Assembly: GCA_005791165.1 (NCBI GenBank)
Contig: SXXW01000029.1
Span: 1-41,587, forward strand
From: Cytophagaceae bacterium
GTDB lineage: Bacteria > Bacteroidota > Bacteroidia > Cytophagales > Spirosomataceae
DNA: 41,587 nt
Direction of reading: 5' to 3'
The notes below the pieces were generated by a model. It made no database searches. It saw only the letters and a program-made list of their open reading frames with translations, and was not told the DNA's origin. Of this stretch, positions 15,972 to 24,732 are shown in pieces (positions within the stretch are counted from its first letter, which is position 1; each line of letters begins with the position of its first letter). The position numbers and the translations under genes are program-made.

Positions 15972-18900
15972 TTAAGCTTCTTTTTTTGAGTCCTTGTTAC
16001 GCACTTTCATCAAATAAGAAACATTTGGCTTCACATTAATCTCTTCAATTACGTGGTATGCACGTCCTTCTTTTTCTACTTCTAACAACTTAGAAATTTC
16101 AGAGCTAGGATCATTCATATCACCAAAAGTGATGGCATTCGTCGGACAAGATTGCGCACAAGCCATTTGGATTTCTCCATCAACTGGACGACGTTTCTCT
16201 TTCTTTGCTTCTAATTTACCTGCTTGAATTCTTTGAACACACATCGAGCATTTTTCCATTACCCCACGTGAACGAACTGTTACGTCAGGATTGATGACCA
16301 TACGTCCCAAATCATTATTGAAATGGAAATCAAAATCATCTGTTTGGAAATAACGGAACCAGTTGAATCGACGTACTTTATAAGGACAGTTGTTGGCACA
16401 ATAGCGAGTTCCGATACAACGGTTATAAGTCATTTGGTTTAATCCTTCTGAAGAGTGTGTGGTCGCTAATACTGGGCAAACCGTTTCACAAGGAGCATTG
16501 TTGCAATGTTGACATAACATCGGTTGGAATACCACCTCTGGATTATCAGAAGCTATTTCCAATCCTTTTAAATCTTCAACCTCCGCATCTGATGAATAAT
16601 ATCTATCGATTCTCATCCAGTGCATTTCGCGTCGATTAATTACTTCTTGGCGGCCGACAACCGGAACATTATTTTCTGCGGAGCATGAAATAACACAGGC
16701 CGAACAACCCGTACATGTATTTAGGTCGATGACCATTCCCCAGGCATGATTATTATATTTATGTCCATTCCATAATGAAATGTCAGTTGCATCTTTCTTT
16801 CCTTCAGCCGTAGAAATTTGTGGATTATAACGTCCTGAAAGTGGATCTTTAACAAAACTTCCCAAAACAGTTTCCTGAACAACCGCTTGGCGTGCCATCA
16901 CGGTATGGTGAGTTTGTGTTTGCGCAATGTCTTTTGTCTCGCCAGTTGGCGTAATCGTTACACCCTGTGTATTAATCCCTACACACGCTCCATTAATTTC
17001 AGAAATGAATGGATATGCATTTACTCCAACTCCATCCGCTGATTTACCAGCTTTAGCTCGGCCGTATCCGATGGCAATGGCAATCGTATCTTGAGCTTGA
17101 CCTGGTTGAACTAACACAGGAAGTGTTACTTTATATCCTTTTGCACTTACCTCAACTAAATCGCCTTGCGCTAATTTTAATTTAGTAGCTGTAGGTTGTG
17201 AAATGGCAGCGTAATTATCCCAACAAGCCTTTGAAACTGGCTCAGGGAATTCTTGTAACCAAGGGTTATTTGCTTGGGAACCTGTTCCTAAGCCGACTTT
17301 TTCGTATACTGCTATTTCTAAATTTGTAGAAGAAGCCGAATACGATTTGTTAATGGCAGCTGCTGAAGCGGCTACATCTACGGAAGGAGACGCTGCAGAA
17401 ATGTTAACTGCATTAGGCTCAAATACGCCATCATGCAATGCATTTTTCCACGCTACGGCACCACCTTTTAAAATATTTTTCTCCCAATTGCTTTCTAAGT
17501 AAGAAGCAAAATCAGACGCTAAGCCAGCCCAAGTCAAGAAACTTGATTGTGCTTGACGCGTTTTGAAAATGGTTGAGATCGTCGGTTGGGTCAATGAATA
17601 AAAACCAGCTTTAGGTTCTGCATCATTCCATGATTCTAAGTAATGCGAATCTGGAGCAATGAATTGACATAAAGACGCGGTTTCATCCGCACGATCATTC
17701 GTCGCTAAACTTAATCCTATTTTGGGTAAAGCTGCTGCAAGCGCTGCTCCCATCGGATGGTTATAAACTGGATTTGCATTGTAGAAGATAACGGCAGCGA
17801 TTGAACCCGCAGCTGCTTCTTTAATGAATGAGGACATCGCCATATCATTTCCTTGACGGTAATGAACAGCTAGGCCAGTGTTGATGGTGGTTCCGTATGC
17901 GCCAACTAAACTATTGGTCGCGGCAATAATCTTTTGTACTTCCGGGTCATTTGAACCAGATACGATAATCGATGCACCTTTAGAAGCAACAAGATCAGTA
18001 GCTGCTTTGTCTAAGTGATCTAATTTAATGTTTGCACCAGAAATCGATGCCGCTCCTGATAATTTAGCCACTGCATTATGTAAGGATAGGGCAACTAAAC
18101 CTTCTTGAGATGGCTTGTAAGTTGAACGATAATCTGCATTGGCACCTGTATTCGATAAAATTGATTCAAACTGGAAATGACGAGACATGGTCTTTTTGCC
18201 ATCTTTTGCTGAACCCACTTTACGCGTTACGGCCCATTGAGCTGCAAATTCTGCTGGAGCAATCCATGATCCTAAGAAATCTGCGCCTATAGAAACAATT
18301 GTTTTTGCTTGGCTAAAATCGATATTAGGTAAAATGCCACCATGCGCCTGCGTTAATCCATATGCAGGGTTTGCATCGTAAACAACATGCTGTGTCGTTG
18401 GATATTTAGCTGTAAATTCTGCAATCACTTTTTTAGTAGTAGGAGAGAGAATTGAATTAGAAACAATTCTAATTTGTCCTCCTTTAGCAGCAGCTGCAGC
18501 TAATTTAGCTGTAAATTCTTTGTCTAATTGGGCCCAGTCTGCAGATTTTCCACCTACCTGAGGTCCTTTTAATTTCTCGTTATCATATAGACTTAATACA
18601 GATGCTTGTGCACGTCCGGATAAAACTCCTTTAGAAACGGATGATGATTTATTTCCTTCAATTTTAATTGGCCTTCCTTCTCTGGTTTTAACCAAGATAG
18701 ATGCATATTCTCCACCATCTGAATACGTTGACGCATACCAGTTCGCGATAGTCGGCTCTACATCTTCTGGCTTATTTAAATAGGGTATTGTGTTTTTCAC
18801 TGGGGATTCACATGCAGCTAAAGACACTGCAGCTACTCCAAAACCTAACATTTTCAGAAAATCGCGGCGATGAGTTGCTGAACCATCTACAAGGGATTCT

Positions 18901-19019
18901 CCCTTTGAATCATTTTCAGTTGGCATATTGCCAAACTCATTGTGAATGTTTTTTACAAACGATGGTTCATTGGTTAACTCCTCAATCCCTTTCCAATACC
19001 TCTTGTTCGAATTTTCCAT
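15972..19019 (-). CDS. actB: ACIII iron-sulfur / molybdopterin-oxidoreductase-like subunit ActB
   Basis: A 1015-residue periplasmic protein. Residues about 50-75 hold a twin-arginine signal (THRRDFLKMLGFGVAAVSL) ending in an AAC lipobox-like triplet, preceded by about 50 conserved-type residues, the TAT-variant arrangement typical of ActB. The central region resembles a molybdopterin oxidoreductase that has lost cofactor function (family knowledge). The C-terminal part (about 765-960) is a polyferredoxin domain: CTGCSACVISC, CQHCNNAPCETVCP, CIGTRYCANNCP, and CSMC with CAQSCP, enough ligands for four clusters. These relay electrons from quinol to the cytochromes. It follows actA by 45 nt. Confidence 0.96.
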   Translation of the reverse strand: MENSNKRYWKGIEELTNEPSFVKNIHNEFGNMPTENDSKGESLVDGSATHRRDFLKMLGFGVAAVSLAACESPVKNTIPYLNKPEDVEPTIANWYASTYSDGGEYASILVKTREGRPIKIEGNKSSSVSKGVLSGRAQASVLSLYDNEKLKGPQVGGKSADWAQLDKEFTAKLAAAAAKGGQIRIVSNSILSPTTKKVIAEFTAKYPTTQHVVYDANPAYGLTQAHGGILPNIDFSQAKTIVSIGADFLGSWIAPAEFAAQWAVTRKVGSAKDGKKTMSRHFQFESILSNTGANADYRSTYKPSQEGLVALSLHNAVAKLSGAASISGANIKLDHLDKAATDLVASKGASIIVSGSNDPEVQKIIAATNSLVGAYGTTINTGLAVHYRQGNDMAMSSFIKEAAAGSIAAVIFYNANPVYNHPMGAALAAALPKIGLSLATNDRADETASLCQFIAPDSHYLESWNDAEPKAGFYSLTQPTISTIFKTRQAQSSFLTWAGLASDFASYLESNWEKNILKGGAVAWKNALHDGVFEPNAVNISAASPSVDVAASAAAINKSYSASSTNLEIAVYEKVGLGTGSQANNPWLQEFPEPVSKACWDNYAAISQPTATKLKLAQGDLVEVSAKGYKVTLPVLVQPGQAQDTIAIAIGYGRAKAGKSADGVGVNAYPFISEINGACVGINTQGVTITPTGETKDIAQTQTHHTVMARQAVVQETVLGSFVKDPLSGRYNPQISTAEGKKDATDISLWNGHKYNNHAWGMVIDLNTCTGCSACVISCSAENNVPVVGRQEVINRREMHWMRIDRYYSSDAEVEDLKGLEIASDNPEVVFQPMLCQHCNNAPCETVCPVLATTHSSEGLNQMTYNRCIGTRYCANNCPYKVRRFNWFRYFQTDDFDFHFNNDLGRMVINPDVTVRSRGVMEKCSMCVQRIQAGKLEAKKEKRRPVDGEIQMACAQSCPTNAITFGDMNDPSSEISKLLEVEKEGRAYHVIEEINVKPNVSYLMKVRNKDSKKEA

Positions 19020-19064
19020 ATAATCTTTCTTATTCAGACTAAAATTGAATCTATTTTTCTACTA

Positions 19065-20273
19065 TTAATAATGACACTTAGAACATTCTAAGCCACCGAT
19101 GTTTTGAACTTTTAATGGAGTTTTGCTATCCTTATTATGTACCTCAACTAATTTATCATAATAGGCATTGCCTTTCGCATTAACGTCTGTTTGACGGTGG
19201 CAATCAATACACCAGCCCATCGTTAAAGATGAACGTTGCTCCACCACTTCCATTTTTTCCACTTCACCATGGCAGCTCTTACATTCCAAAGCTCCTACAT
19301 TCGTATGTTGTGAGTGATTGAAATATGCTAAATCAGGCAGGTTGTGAACGCGAACCCATTGAATAGGTTCGTTTTTTTCCAAAGCGGAATAGATTTTTTG
19401 AATCTCAGGTGATTCTCTTTTAATCGCATTGTGGCAGTTCATACAAATATTGGCCGATGGTACATTGGCTCCTTTTCCTTCATAAACTCCCGTATGGCAA
19501 TAGTTGCAATTGATTTGATATTCGCCTGCGTGTAATTTGTGTGAAAATTTAATTGGTTGCTCAGGCGCATATCCTTGATGAATACCCACTCCGTAAGCTG
19601 CATCAATGGTTGCTTTTCCTCCTAATAATAAGGCTAAAACAATTACACCAGTTTTGACGGCTGAATTGGCTGCTAATGATTTTGCATTTTCAGATAATGA
19701 TTGGAAAAATGGTTTTCCAGATGCATTAGCCTCAGAACCTGATAGCTTGCTTAACGTATTAACAATCGACAATAAGGCAATTAAAACCAAAACCATGATG
19801 ATTAATAGTCCTACTAACAAAAGTTCCATCATACCGCCAGAGCTTGGAGCCGTTGCTGGAGCCGCACCTGCCGCCGGAGCTGCACCTGCAGCCGGAGCCG
19901 CTGGAGCTGCATTCGCTGCATCGATATAAGCAACAATTCCCTTGATCTGCCCTTCTGTGAAGTTGGGATATGGGGTCATCGCCGCTTTGTTAAACTTGTT
20001 ATACAAATCATTGGCATATTTATCGCCAGAAGCGATCATAGCTTGAGGATTGTGTACCCAAGAAACAATCCATTCGATTGGACGTCGCTCAGAAATACCT
20101 TTTAGGCCTGGGCCTACTAACGTCTCATCTGAGGTGTTGTGGCATGCCGCACAATTGTTTTTAAATAATGATTCTCCTTCGGCCGCATCTTGTGAATAGG
20201 ATGCACTTGCTGTCGCAAATAATAAGGCTATTGAAAAAAGAAAGGTAACGAGAGTTGATTTTTTACAAAACAT
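19065..20273 (-). CDS. actA: ACIII multiheme cytochrome c subunit ActA with extra N-terminal cytochrome domain
   Basis: 402 residues with a signal peptide (about 1-28). The N-terminal domain is a monoheme cytochrome c (CAACH at 41-45, distal Met probably in AAMTPYPNF), followed by an Ala/Pro/Gly-rich linker (about 114-140), membrane segments (about 148-168 and 207-220) and a pentaheme domain with CNYCH, CMNCH, CKSCH, CIDCH and CSKCH; the last motif ends one residue before the stop codon. Six heme sites in total. It heads the respiratory operon, 32 nt downstream of a -7 box at 20305-20312, and is followed by actB after 45 nt. Confidence 0.94.
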   Translation of the reverse strand: MFCKKSTLVTFLFSIALLFATASASYSQDAAEGESLFKNNCAACHNTSDETLVGPGLKGISERRPIEWIVSWVHNPQAMIASGDKYANDLYNKFNKAAMTPYPNFTEGQIKGIVAYIDAANAAPAAPAAGAAPAAGAAPATAPSSGGMMELLLVGLLIIMVLVLIALLSIVNTLSKLSGSEANASGKPFFQSLSENAKSLAANSAVKTGVIVLALLLGGKATIDAAYGVGIHQGYAPEQPIKFSHKLHAGEYQINCNYCHTGVYEGKGANVPSANICMNCHNAIKRESPEIQKIYSALEKNEPIQWVRVHNLPDLAYFNHSQHTNVGALECKSCHGEVEKMEVVEQRSSLTMGWCIDCHRQTDVNAKGNAYYDKLVEVHNKDSKTPLKVQNIGGLECSKCHY

Positions 20274-20304
20274 AAGCTTGGAATTCTCTTTTTAATTCAG
20301 AGGC

Positions 20305-20335
20305 CAAAATTACTATCTGAAATAATAAGAAACAA
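20305..20335 (-). promoter_or_regulatory. actA: Promoter of the ACIII/oxidase operon
   Basis: On the minus strand TTG (20333-20335) is followed after 20 nt by TAATTTTG (20305-20312), a full match to TAnnTTTG. Initiation near 20299 would leave a 5' leader of about 25 nt before the actA ATG. No other comparable site was noticed in the intergenic gaps of the run down to 3834. Confidence 0.6.
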
Positions 20336-20457
20336 TTAATTGGTCATTCAATTTCAGGATTTTTTAAGGATTGAGCCCTTATTTAGAAATTTTTAAAATA
20401 AGCATAAAAGATTATTGAATTATTTTTAGCATAAGTATTAAAATTTCAACACAAACA

Positions 20458-20484
20458 AAAAAACCTTCACTAGGAAGGTTTTTT
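20458..20484 (-). terminator. Intrinsic terminator of tRNA-Cys
   Basis: Immediately downstream of tRNA-Cys on the minus strand: AAAAAACCTTC / GAAGGTTTTTT arms (20484-20474 and 20468-20458) around a 5-nt loop, with the T-run forming the 3' tract. Separates the tRNA from the 20336-20457 stretch, in which I see no gene. Confidence 0.75.
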
Positions 20485-20485
20485 G

Positions 20486-20556
20486 AGGTTTCGAGCGGAT
20501 TCGAACCGCTGTAGAAGGTTTTGCAGACCTCTGCCTAGCCGCTCGGCCACGAAACC
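20486..20556 (-). tRNA. tRNA-Cys (GCA)
   Basis: A minus-strand cloverleaf with acceptor GGTTTCG paired to CGAAACC, anticodon stem-loop containing CTGCAAA (anticodon GCA), T-arm GGTTCGAATCC and a T discriminator, as expected for tRNA-Cys. CCA is not encoded. It stands alone between the actA promoter region and the metallophosphoesterase gene and has its own terminator. Confidence 0.95.
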
Positions 20557-20664
20557 AATTAACTGGGACGCAAAAATAGCACTTTTTTGCTAATGGGCAA
20601 ACGAATTAATCAAAATTCAGATTTTATTGATTGAATCTTGGGCCTGCCTGTTTGGCTATCAAAT

Positions 20665-21909
20665 TTAAGCTAATGTAAAAACGGTAATTTCTGGTGGCAT
20701 ACCCACTCGGCCAGGATATCCTAAATACCCGTATCCCCGATTCACATAAATTTGCTGATCTCCTTCTTTATATAAACCTGCCCATTGCTTATATACATGT
20801 TGCGCTGGGGACCATTTAAAGTTTCCAATTTTCACACCAAATTGTGTTCCATGTGTATGACCGGCAAAAGCGACATCTATGTCCTTAAATTTCTTGGTCA
20901 CTTCGGCATTCCAATGCGTTGGGTCGTGTGAAAGAAGCAATTTAGTAGAAGCTTCTTCCGTACCAGCATAGGCTTTTCCTAAGTTGCCATACCAAGGAAA
21001 CCTACCGACACCAATATTTTGTACTCCAATAATCGCTAATTTTTCACCAGACTCTTCGATGAAACGATGTTCATCCATTAATAAGTCATAACCCATTAGC
21101 TCATGAGCTTTCATTAAATCTTTTAAATTTTGCTTTTTTGCTGCTGGGGAATTCCAGCGAACATAATCGCCATAATCGTGGTTGCCTAAGGTGCTGAAAA
21201 CGCCTAAGGGAGCTTTTAATTTTGAGAATATTTCAAAATAATCTTTAACCTCTTTTGCTTCATTATTAACCAAATCACCTGTAAAAAAGATGACATCTGC
21301 CTTCTCTTGCATCATCATTTCGACTCCTCCTTTGACTGCTGTTTTATTGAAAAAGCTACCTGTGTGAATGTCAGATACTTGTGCAATGCGCATGCCTTTG
21401 AAAGCTTTGGGTAGATTTGGGATTTTTAAAGATATTTTTTCAACTCGGTAATCATGCGCTCCTGAAATAATTCCAAAAGCAAATGTTGCTGCAGGAACAG
21501 CGCCAACGGCCAAAGCTGCTTTGGATAAGAATTCGTTTCTGCTAATGTTACCAGGCGCATATTCGTCGGGGCTAATGCGCATTTTGACATTTTGGAAGGA
21601 CCAACGAATGATTCGGGTAATATCTTCAATGAGTAAAAATATGATGATGAATAATTTGGTGATCACACTAATCATCACCAAGGCCATAAAGGTTATCCGA
21701 ATCTCATTTTTCCAAAAATGCAAGGGCATGAAATTATACGCCCAAATTCCGGCAATGATCAAACTCGTAAATCCCCAATATCCATATCGAGTAAATAACT
21801 GGATTTGAGCTGACGAATGTTGTGTTGCCGTGCGAAATGCCTGCCAAACGTAATAATCAATCGCAAAAATTAGGAGAGACAAAAAAGGTACAAAATACAT
21901 TTTATTCAT
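20665..21909 (-). CDS. Membrane-anchored metallophosphoesterase
   Basis: 414 residues. The N-terminal third has three hydrophobic helices (about 3-22, 44-64, 73-97) followed by an RNEFLSKAALAVGAVPAATFAFG segment-type fourth helix (about 125-148). The catalytic calcineurin-like domain then shows DIHTGSF, GDLVN, GNHD, SHDP and GHTHG (about 180-375), the complete five-block dimetal site. Related proteins are YkuE/YaeI-like phosphodiesterases; the substrate is not evident. The start at ATG 21909 is the first methionine with a membrane segment right after. Divergent from the Rossmann protein at 21979. Confidence 0.88.
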   Translation of the reverse strand: MNKMYFVPFLSLLIFAIDYYVWQAFRTATQHSSAQIQLFTRYGYWGFTSLIIAGIWAYNFMPLHFWKNEIRITFMALVMISVITKLFIIIFLLIEDITRIIRWSFQNVKMRISPDEYAPGNISRNEFLSKAALAVGAVPAATFAFGIISGAHDYRVEKISLKIPNLPKAFKGMRIAQVSDIHTGSFFNKTAVKGGVEMMMQEKADVIFFTGDLVNNEAKEVKDYFEIFSKLKAPLGVFSTLGNHDYGDYVRWNSPAAKKQNLKDLMKAHELMGYDLLMDEHRFIEESGEKLAIIGVQNIGVGRFPWYGNLGKAYAGTEEASTKLLLSHDPTHWNAEVTKKFKDIDVAFAGHTHGTQFGVKIGNFKWSPAQHVYKQWAGLYKEGDQQIYVNRGYGYLGYPGRVGMPPEITVFTLA

Positions 21910-21939
21910 AGGTTGGTGCCCGCTAATGTGATTTACAAC

Positions 21940-21947
21940 TAAATTTG
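21940..21947 (+). promoter_or_regulatory. -7 promoter box upstream of Rossmann-fold protein
   Basis: TAAATTTG matches TAnnTTTG fully and lies 31 nt before the ATG at 21979. A second, weaker candidate TTCATTTG follows at 21951-21958. No clear -33 TTTG at ideal spacing. Confidence 0.45.
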
Positions 21948-21978
21948 TTGTTCATTTGTTCCAAAGGTGCAAAAAATT

Positions 21979-22767
21979 ATGAAAAAAAACATCAGTATTT
22001 ACGGGGGCGGTTGGGTAGGAGCACCTTTAGCATTTAAATTAGCGTTAGCGGAATTCGAAGTAATCGTATCAGCATCCTCTGCTCACAAACAAGCTAAACA
22101 CCCTAATATTAAAGTAGTGGAATTTAGGGCTGAGCCCAATATGGAGAAGGGCCTTTGGGATGAAATGAATCAGTCTGAAGTGCAAATCTGGGCCATACCT
22201 CCGCGTCGTAAAAAGAATTCAGAGGAATTTTACTTACAAATATTGCAAGATTGGCTGAGTGTTTTGGATGAAAAGATTGTGAAAAAAATCATTTTTCTTT
22301 CGTCTACATCCATTTATCAAAACGTTTCTGATGTCGTGGATGAAAAATCTGCTATTGTTGAAACTTCTCTAATGGCCCAAGCTGAGTCACTCATACAGGC
22401 GTCTAAAATACCTAGTGTAACTTTGCGCTTAGGTGGATTAATGGGCGGCGACCGATTTGTTGCTAAGTATTTTTCTGGCCGTAGAAACGATGGGGCAAAT
22501 TGCCCTGTCAATTATGTACATAAAGATGATGTGGTTGCTCTCTGTGCGTTAACGGTTGAAAAAATAAATAAAGGTATTTATAATATAGTCGCACCGATTC
22601 ACCCGACAAAAGGCGAAGTTGGAGAAAATGATATTGAAAAACGCAATATGCCTGCTGGGACTTGGGATTATTCACAACCTTGTTTAGGTGGCAAAATTGT
22701 TTCAGGTGAAAAAATAACGAAGGAGTTAAAATATCAATTTAAGCATCCTGATCCTATGGAGTTTTGA
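21979..22767 (+). CDS. NAD(P)-binding Rossmann-fold protein (SDR/epimerase-like)
   Basis: 262 residues from ATG 21979 (an in-frame GTG at 21967 would add four residues). The N-terminus is a dinucleotide-binding fold with GGGWVG (about 9-14) after a beta strand, then a short-chain dehydrogenase/epimerase-like layout: FLSSTSIY with catalytic-type Ser/Tyr spacing, and TLRLGGLMGGDRF and NYVHKDDVV typical of NAD-dependent epimerases of the YeeZ type. The substrate is not evident. Monocistronic, between the divergent metallophosphoesterase and the convergent amidohydrolase. Confidence 0.75.
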   Translation: MKKNISIYGGGWVGAPLAFKLALAEFEVIVSASSAHKQAKHPNIKVVEFRAEPNMEKGLWDEMNQSEVQIWAIPPRRKKNSEEFYLQILQDWLSVLDEKIVKKIIFLSSTSIYQNVSDVVDEKSAIVETSLMAQAESLIQASKIPSVTLRLGGLMGGDRFVAKYFSGRRNDGANCPVNYVHKDDVVALCALTVEKINKGIYNIVAPIHPTKGEVGENDIEKRNMPAGTWDYSQPCLGGKIVSGEKITKELKYQFKHPDPMEF

Positions 22768-22823
22768 TCAAACTATTAGCTTTTGTAGAGTCGTGATAAT
22801 CGAGTCTAATTCTTACAATAAAC

Positions 22824-22848
22824 TTTACTATTGATTATCAATAGTAAA
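22824..22848. repeat. Perfect 12-bp inverted repeat at convergent gene ends
   Basis: TTTACTATTGAT and its complement ATCAATAGTAAA flank one central T. The repeat overlaps the stop codon of the M20 amidohydrolase gene. It could form a hairpin on either strand, but neither side is followed by a T-tract, so a terminator role is only possible, not shown. Confidence 0.5.
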
Positions 22849-24036
22849 ATGATTCAGCTCAGTAATGGCCAGCCATGCCATCAGTCCCGGTCCGATTTCC
22901 AAAGCCTCTTCGTCGATATCAAACGTAGGTGTATGTACGCCACTAATGATTCCACGCGCTTCATTCCGAGTACCTAATCGGTAAAAACAAGCGTCTACGT
23001 GATGTGTATACCAAGCGAAATCCTCCGCCGCCATCCAAATATCGAGGTCGATGACCTGCTCTTTCCCCATGTATTCAATTGCCGCTTCTTTCATCCGACG
23101 GGTTAACGCTGGATTGTTTTGTAAAAAGGGATATCCTTTTAATACCTCGAATTCGCAAGTGCCACCCATCGCCTCCGCCATTCCTTCGGCTAATTTCTTC
23201 ATTTTCGCCAAACCATCCGCGCGCCATTCTTCATCCATCGCTCGGAAAGTCCCTTGAATTTTAACCTCATCTGGAATAATATTAGTTGCCCCAAGGCCTT
23301 CAATTTTTCCAAAGGTCAATACGGATGGTAATCTTGGGTTTTTATTTCGAGAAATGATTTGTTGCATCGCCACAATGATGTGCGAAGCAATCAATATGGG
23401 ATCTACGCAGATATCGGGCATGGCCCCATGTCCACCTTTTCCTTTCACCGTCAGGTATAACTCATCCGCACTGGCCATGTACATACCTTCCCGAAAACCG
23501 ATTTTTCCCACGGGGATATTTGGCGCAACATGTTGGCCCAAAATCCCTACCGGAACCGGATTTTGCAAAGCACCATGCTGGATCATAACACTGGCTCCCC
23601 CAGGTGCTTTTTCCTCCGCAGGTTGAAACAATAATTTAATGGTCCCCTCAAATTCCCCTCGTATTTCTTGTAATATTTTCGCTGTACCCAGTAAAGATGA
23701 AGTATGCACATCATGCCCACAAGCATGCATGACACCTTCTTTTTGAGATTTATAGGGCACTTCATTTGCTTCAAAAATGGGTAACGCGTCCATGTCGGCG
23801 CGTAATGCAATCACACGTTTCGTTGGATTTTTGCCTTCTATCATCGCGATTAGACCTGTATTAGCGATTCGCTCTGCTTGAATTCCCATGGAATTGAGTT
23901 GGGCTAACACAAAAGCCTGAGTCTCTACTTCGTGGTAAGAAAGTTCAGGATTTTGATGCAAATGATGGCGATTGCCGATCACTTCCAATGTATTTTTTTT
24001 GGCTATTTCCTTAATCTTTTCAATCAGTTGCGACAT
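22828..24036 (-). CDS. M20-family amidohydrolase (N-acyl amino acid / hippurate hydrolase type)
   Basis: 402 residues from ATG 24036. Zinc peptidase fold with the metal-binding motifs ALRADMDALP, HACGHDVHT, PAEEKAPGG, GQHVAP and a C-terminal AEDFAWY; the inserted dimerisation domain includes GKGGHGAMPD. Such enzymes remove acyl groups from amino acids or cleave related amides in the cytoplasm; the exact substrate is not readable. A longer reading from 24078 would start upstream of the TAGATTTG promoter box (24057-24064), which supports the shorter start. It shares no operon with its neighbours. Confidence 0.9.
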   Translation of the reverse strand: MSQLIEKIKEIAKKNTLEVIGNRHHLHQNPELSYHEVETQAFVLAQLNSMGIQAERIANTGLIAMIEGKNPTKRVIALRADMDALPIFEANEVPYKSQKEGVMHACGHDVHTSSLLGTAKILQEIRGEFEGTIKLLFQPAEEKAPGGASVMIQHGALQNPVPVGILGQHVAPNIPVGKIGFREGMYMASADELYLTVKGKGGHGAMPDICVDPILIASHIIVAMQQIISRNKNPRLPSVLTFGKIEGLGATNIIPDEVKIQGTFRAMDEEWRADGLAKMKKLAEGMAEAMGGTCEFEVLKGYPFLQNNPALTRRMKEAAIEYMGKEQVIDLDIWMAAEDFAWYTHHVDACFYRLGTRNEARGIISGVHTPTFDIDEEALEIGPGLMAWLAITELNHFTIDNQ

Positions 24037-24056
24037 GACAATTTTCTCTTTTTTTG

Positions 24057-24064
24057 CAAATCTA
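24057..24064 (-). promoter_or_regulatory. -7 promoter box of the M20 amidohydrolase
   Basis: TAGATTTG on the minus strand matches TAnnTTTG fully, 20 nt before the ATG at 24036. The box excludes the in-frame upstream start at 24078. Confidence 0.5.
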
Positions 24065-24214
24065 CAAAGAATGAACAATACCCTCGAACCCTGTGGACAA
24101 AAGCGATTAAAAAATTATTATTTTTCTGGTTAAATAATGCCAATGATTTGATAATTTTCTTACCTTTAAAACGAGTAGAGGATTTGCGAAAAAAGCGAAA
24201 AATAATTTTTGTCT

Positions 24215-24730
24215 ATGAGTCAGAAAGTGTTAGTTCTCAATCAAGATTATAGTGCACTCACTATATGTTCGATGCCCAAAGCATTCTTGTTGGTCTACCT
24301 TAATAAGGCCGAATTAGTGGCCGAATCTACCACCGCAAAACTTCATTCCATCTCGCAAACTTTTCCTTTTCCCTCCGTCATTCGCCTACATCGATATGTT
24401 TATTTTCCGTACAAGGGAGTTGTATTAACCCGACAAAATATTTTTAAGCGTGATGCGAATACATGTCAATATTGTGGATCGAAAGATCATTTGACATTAG
24501 ACCATGTGATGCCAAAATCTAGGCAGGGAAGGACTTCTTGGGATAATTTAACAACTGCTTGTAAATACTGTAATTCGAAGAAAGGAGATCTCACTCCTGA
24601 GGAAGCGGGGATGCATTTAGCACGCCATCCTTTCAAACCATCTTTTGTTATGTTTTTGCGAAATTTTTCCGGAATTTTGGACCAACAATGGATTCCGTTT
24701 GTGGGATCTAAAAGAGAACCCATCTATTAA
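24215..24730 (+). CDS. HNH endonuclease domain protein
   Basis: 171 residues from ATG 24215. The N-terminal 75 residues (VLVLNQDYSALTICSMPKAF onwards) are the conserved lead-in of a widespread bacterial HNH family; the HNH/treble-clef part follows with CQYCGS, LTLDHVMPKSRQG, WDNLTTACKYCNSKKGD, giving two CxxC zinc knuckles and the catalytic DH. Nuclease activity is inferred from family; the biological role of these stand-alone proteins is not settled. It is followed 2 nt later by the DUF2520 gene, suggesting co-transcription. No mobile element or intron surrounds it. Confidence 0.88.
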   Translation: MSQKVLVLNQDYSALTICSMPKAFLLVYLNKAELVAESTTAKLHSISQTFPFPSVIRLHRYVYFPYKGVVLTRQNIFKRDANTCQYCGSKDHLTLDHVMPKSRQGRTSWDNLTTACKYCNSKKGDLTPEEAGMHLARHPFKPSFVMFLRNFSGILDQQWIPFVGSKREPIY

Positions 24731-24732
24731 AT

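Noticed and set aside
19606..19929. Plus-strand Ala/Pro-rich open frame inside actA
   Set aside because: It mirrors the GC-rich linker of actA on the other strand; low complexity and no start signal.
20313..20457. Possible small gene or regulatory RNA in the AT-rich gap before tRNA-Cys
   Set aside because: No open frame with a plausible start, no paired promoter and terminator, and no strong secondary structure was seen apart from the tRNA-Cys terminator.
24037..24078. Longer N-terminus for the M20 amidohydrolase
   Set aside because: It would begin upstream of the TAGATTTG promoter box and adds a basic, unconserved stretch.
24215..24730. HNH protein as a homing endonuclease or mobile element part
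   Set aside because: No intron, inverted repeats or recombinase nearby; it sits in a two-gene set with a housekeeping-like Rossmann protein.
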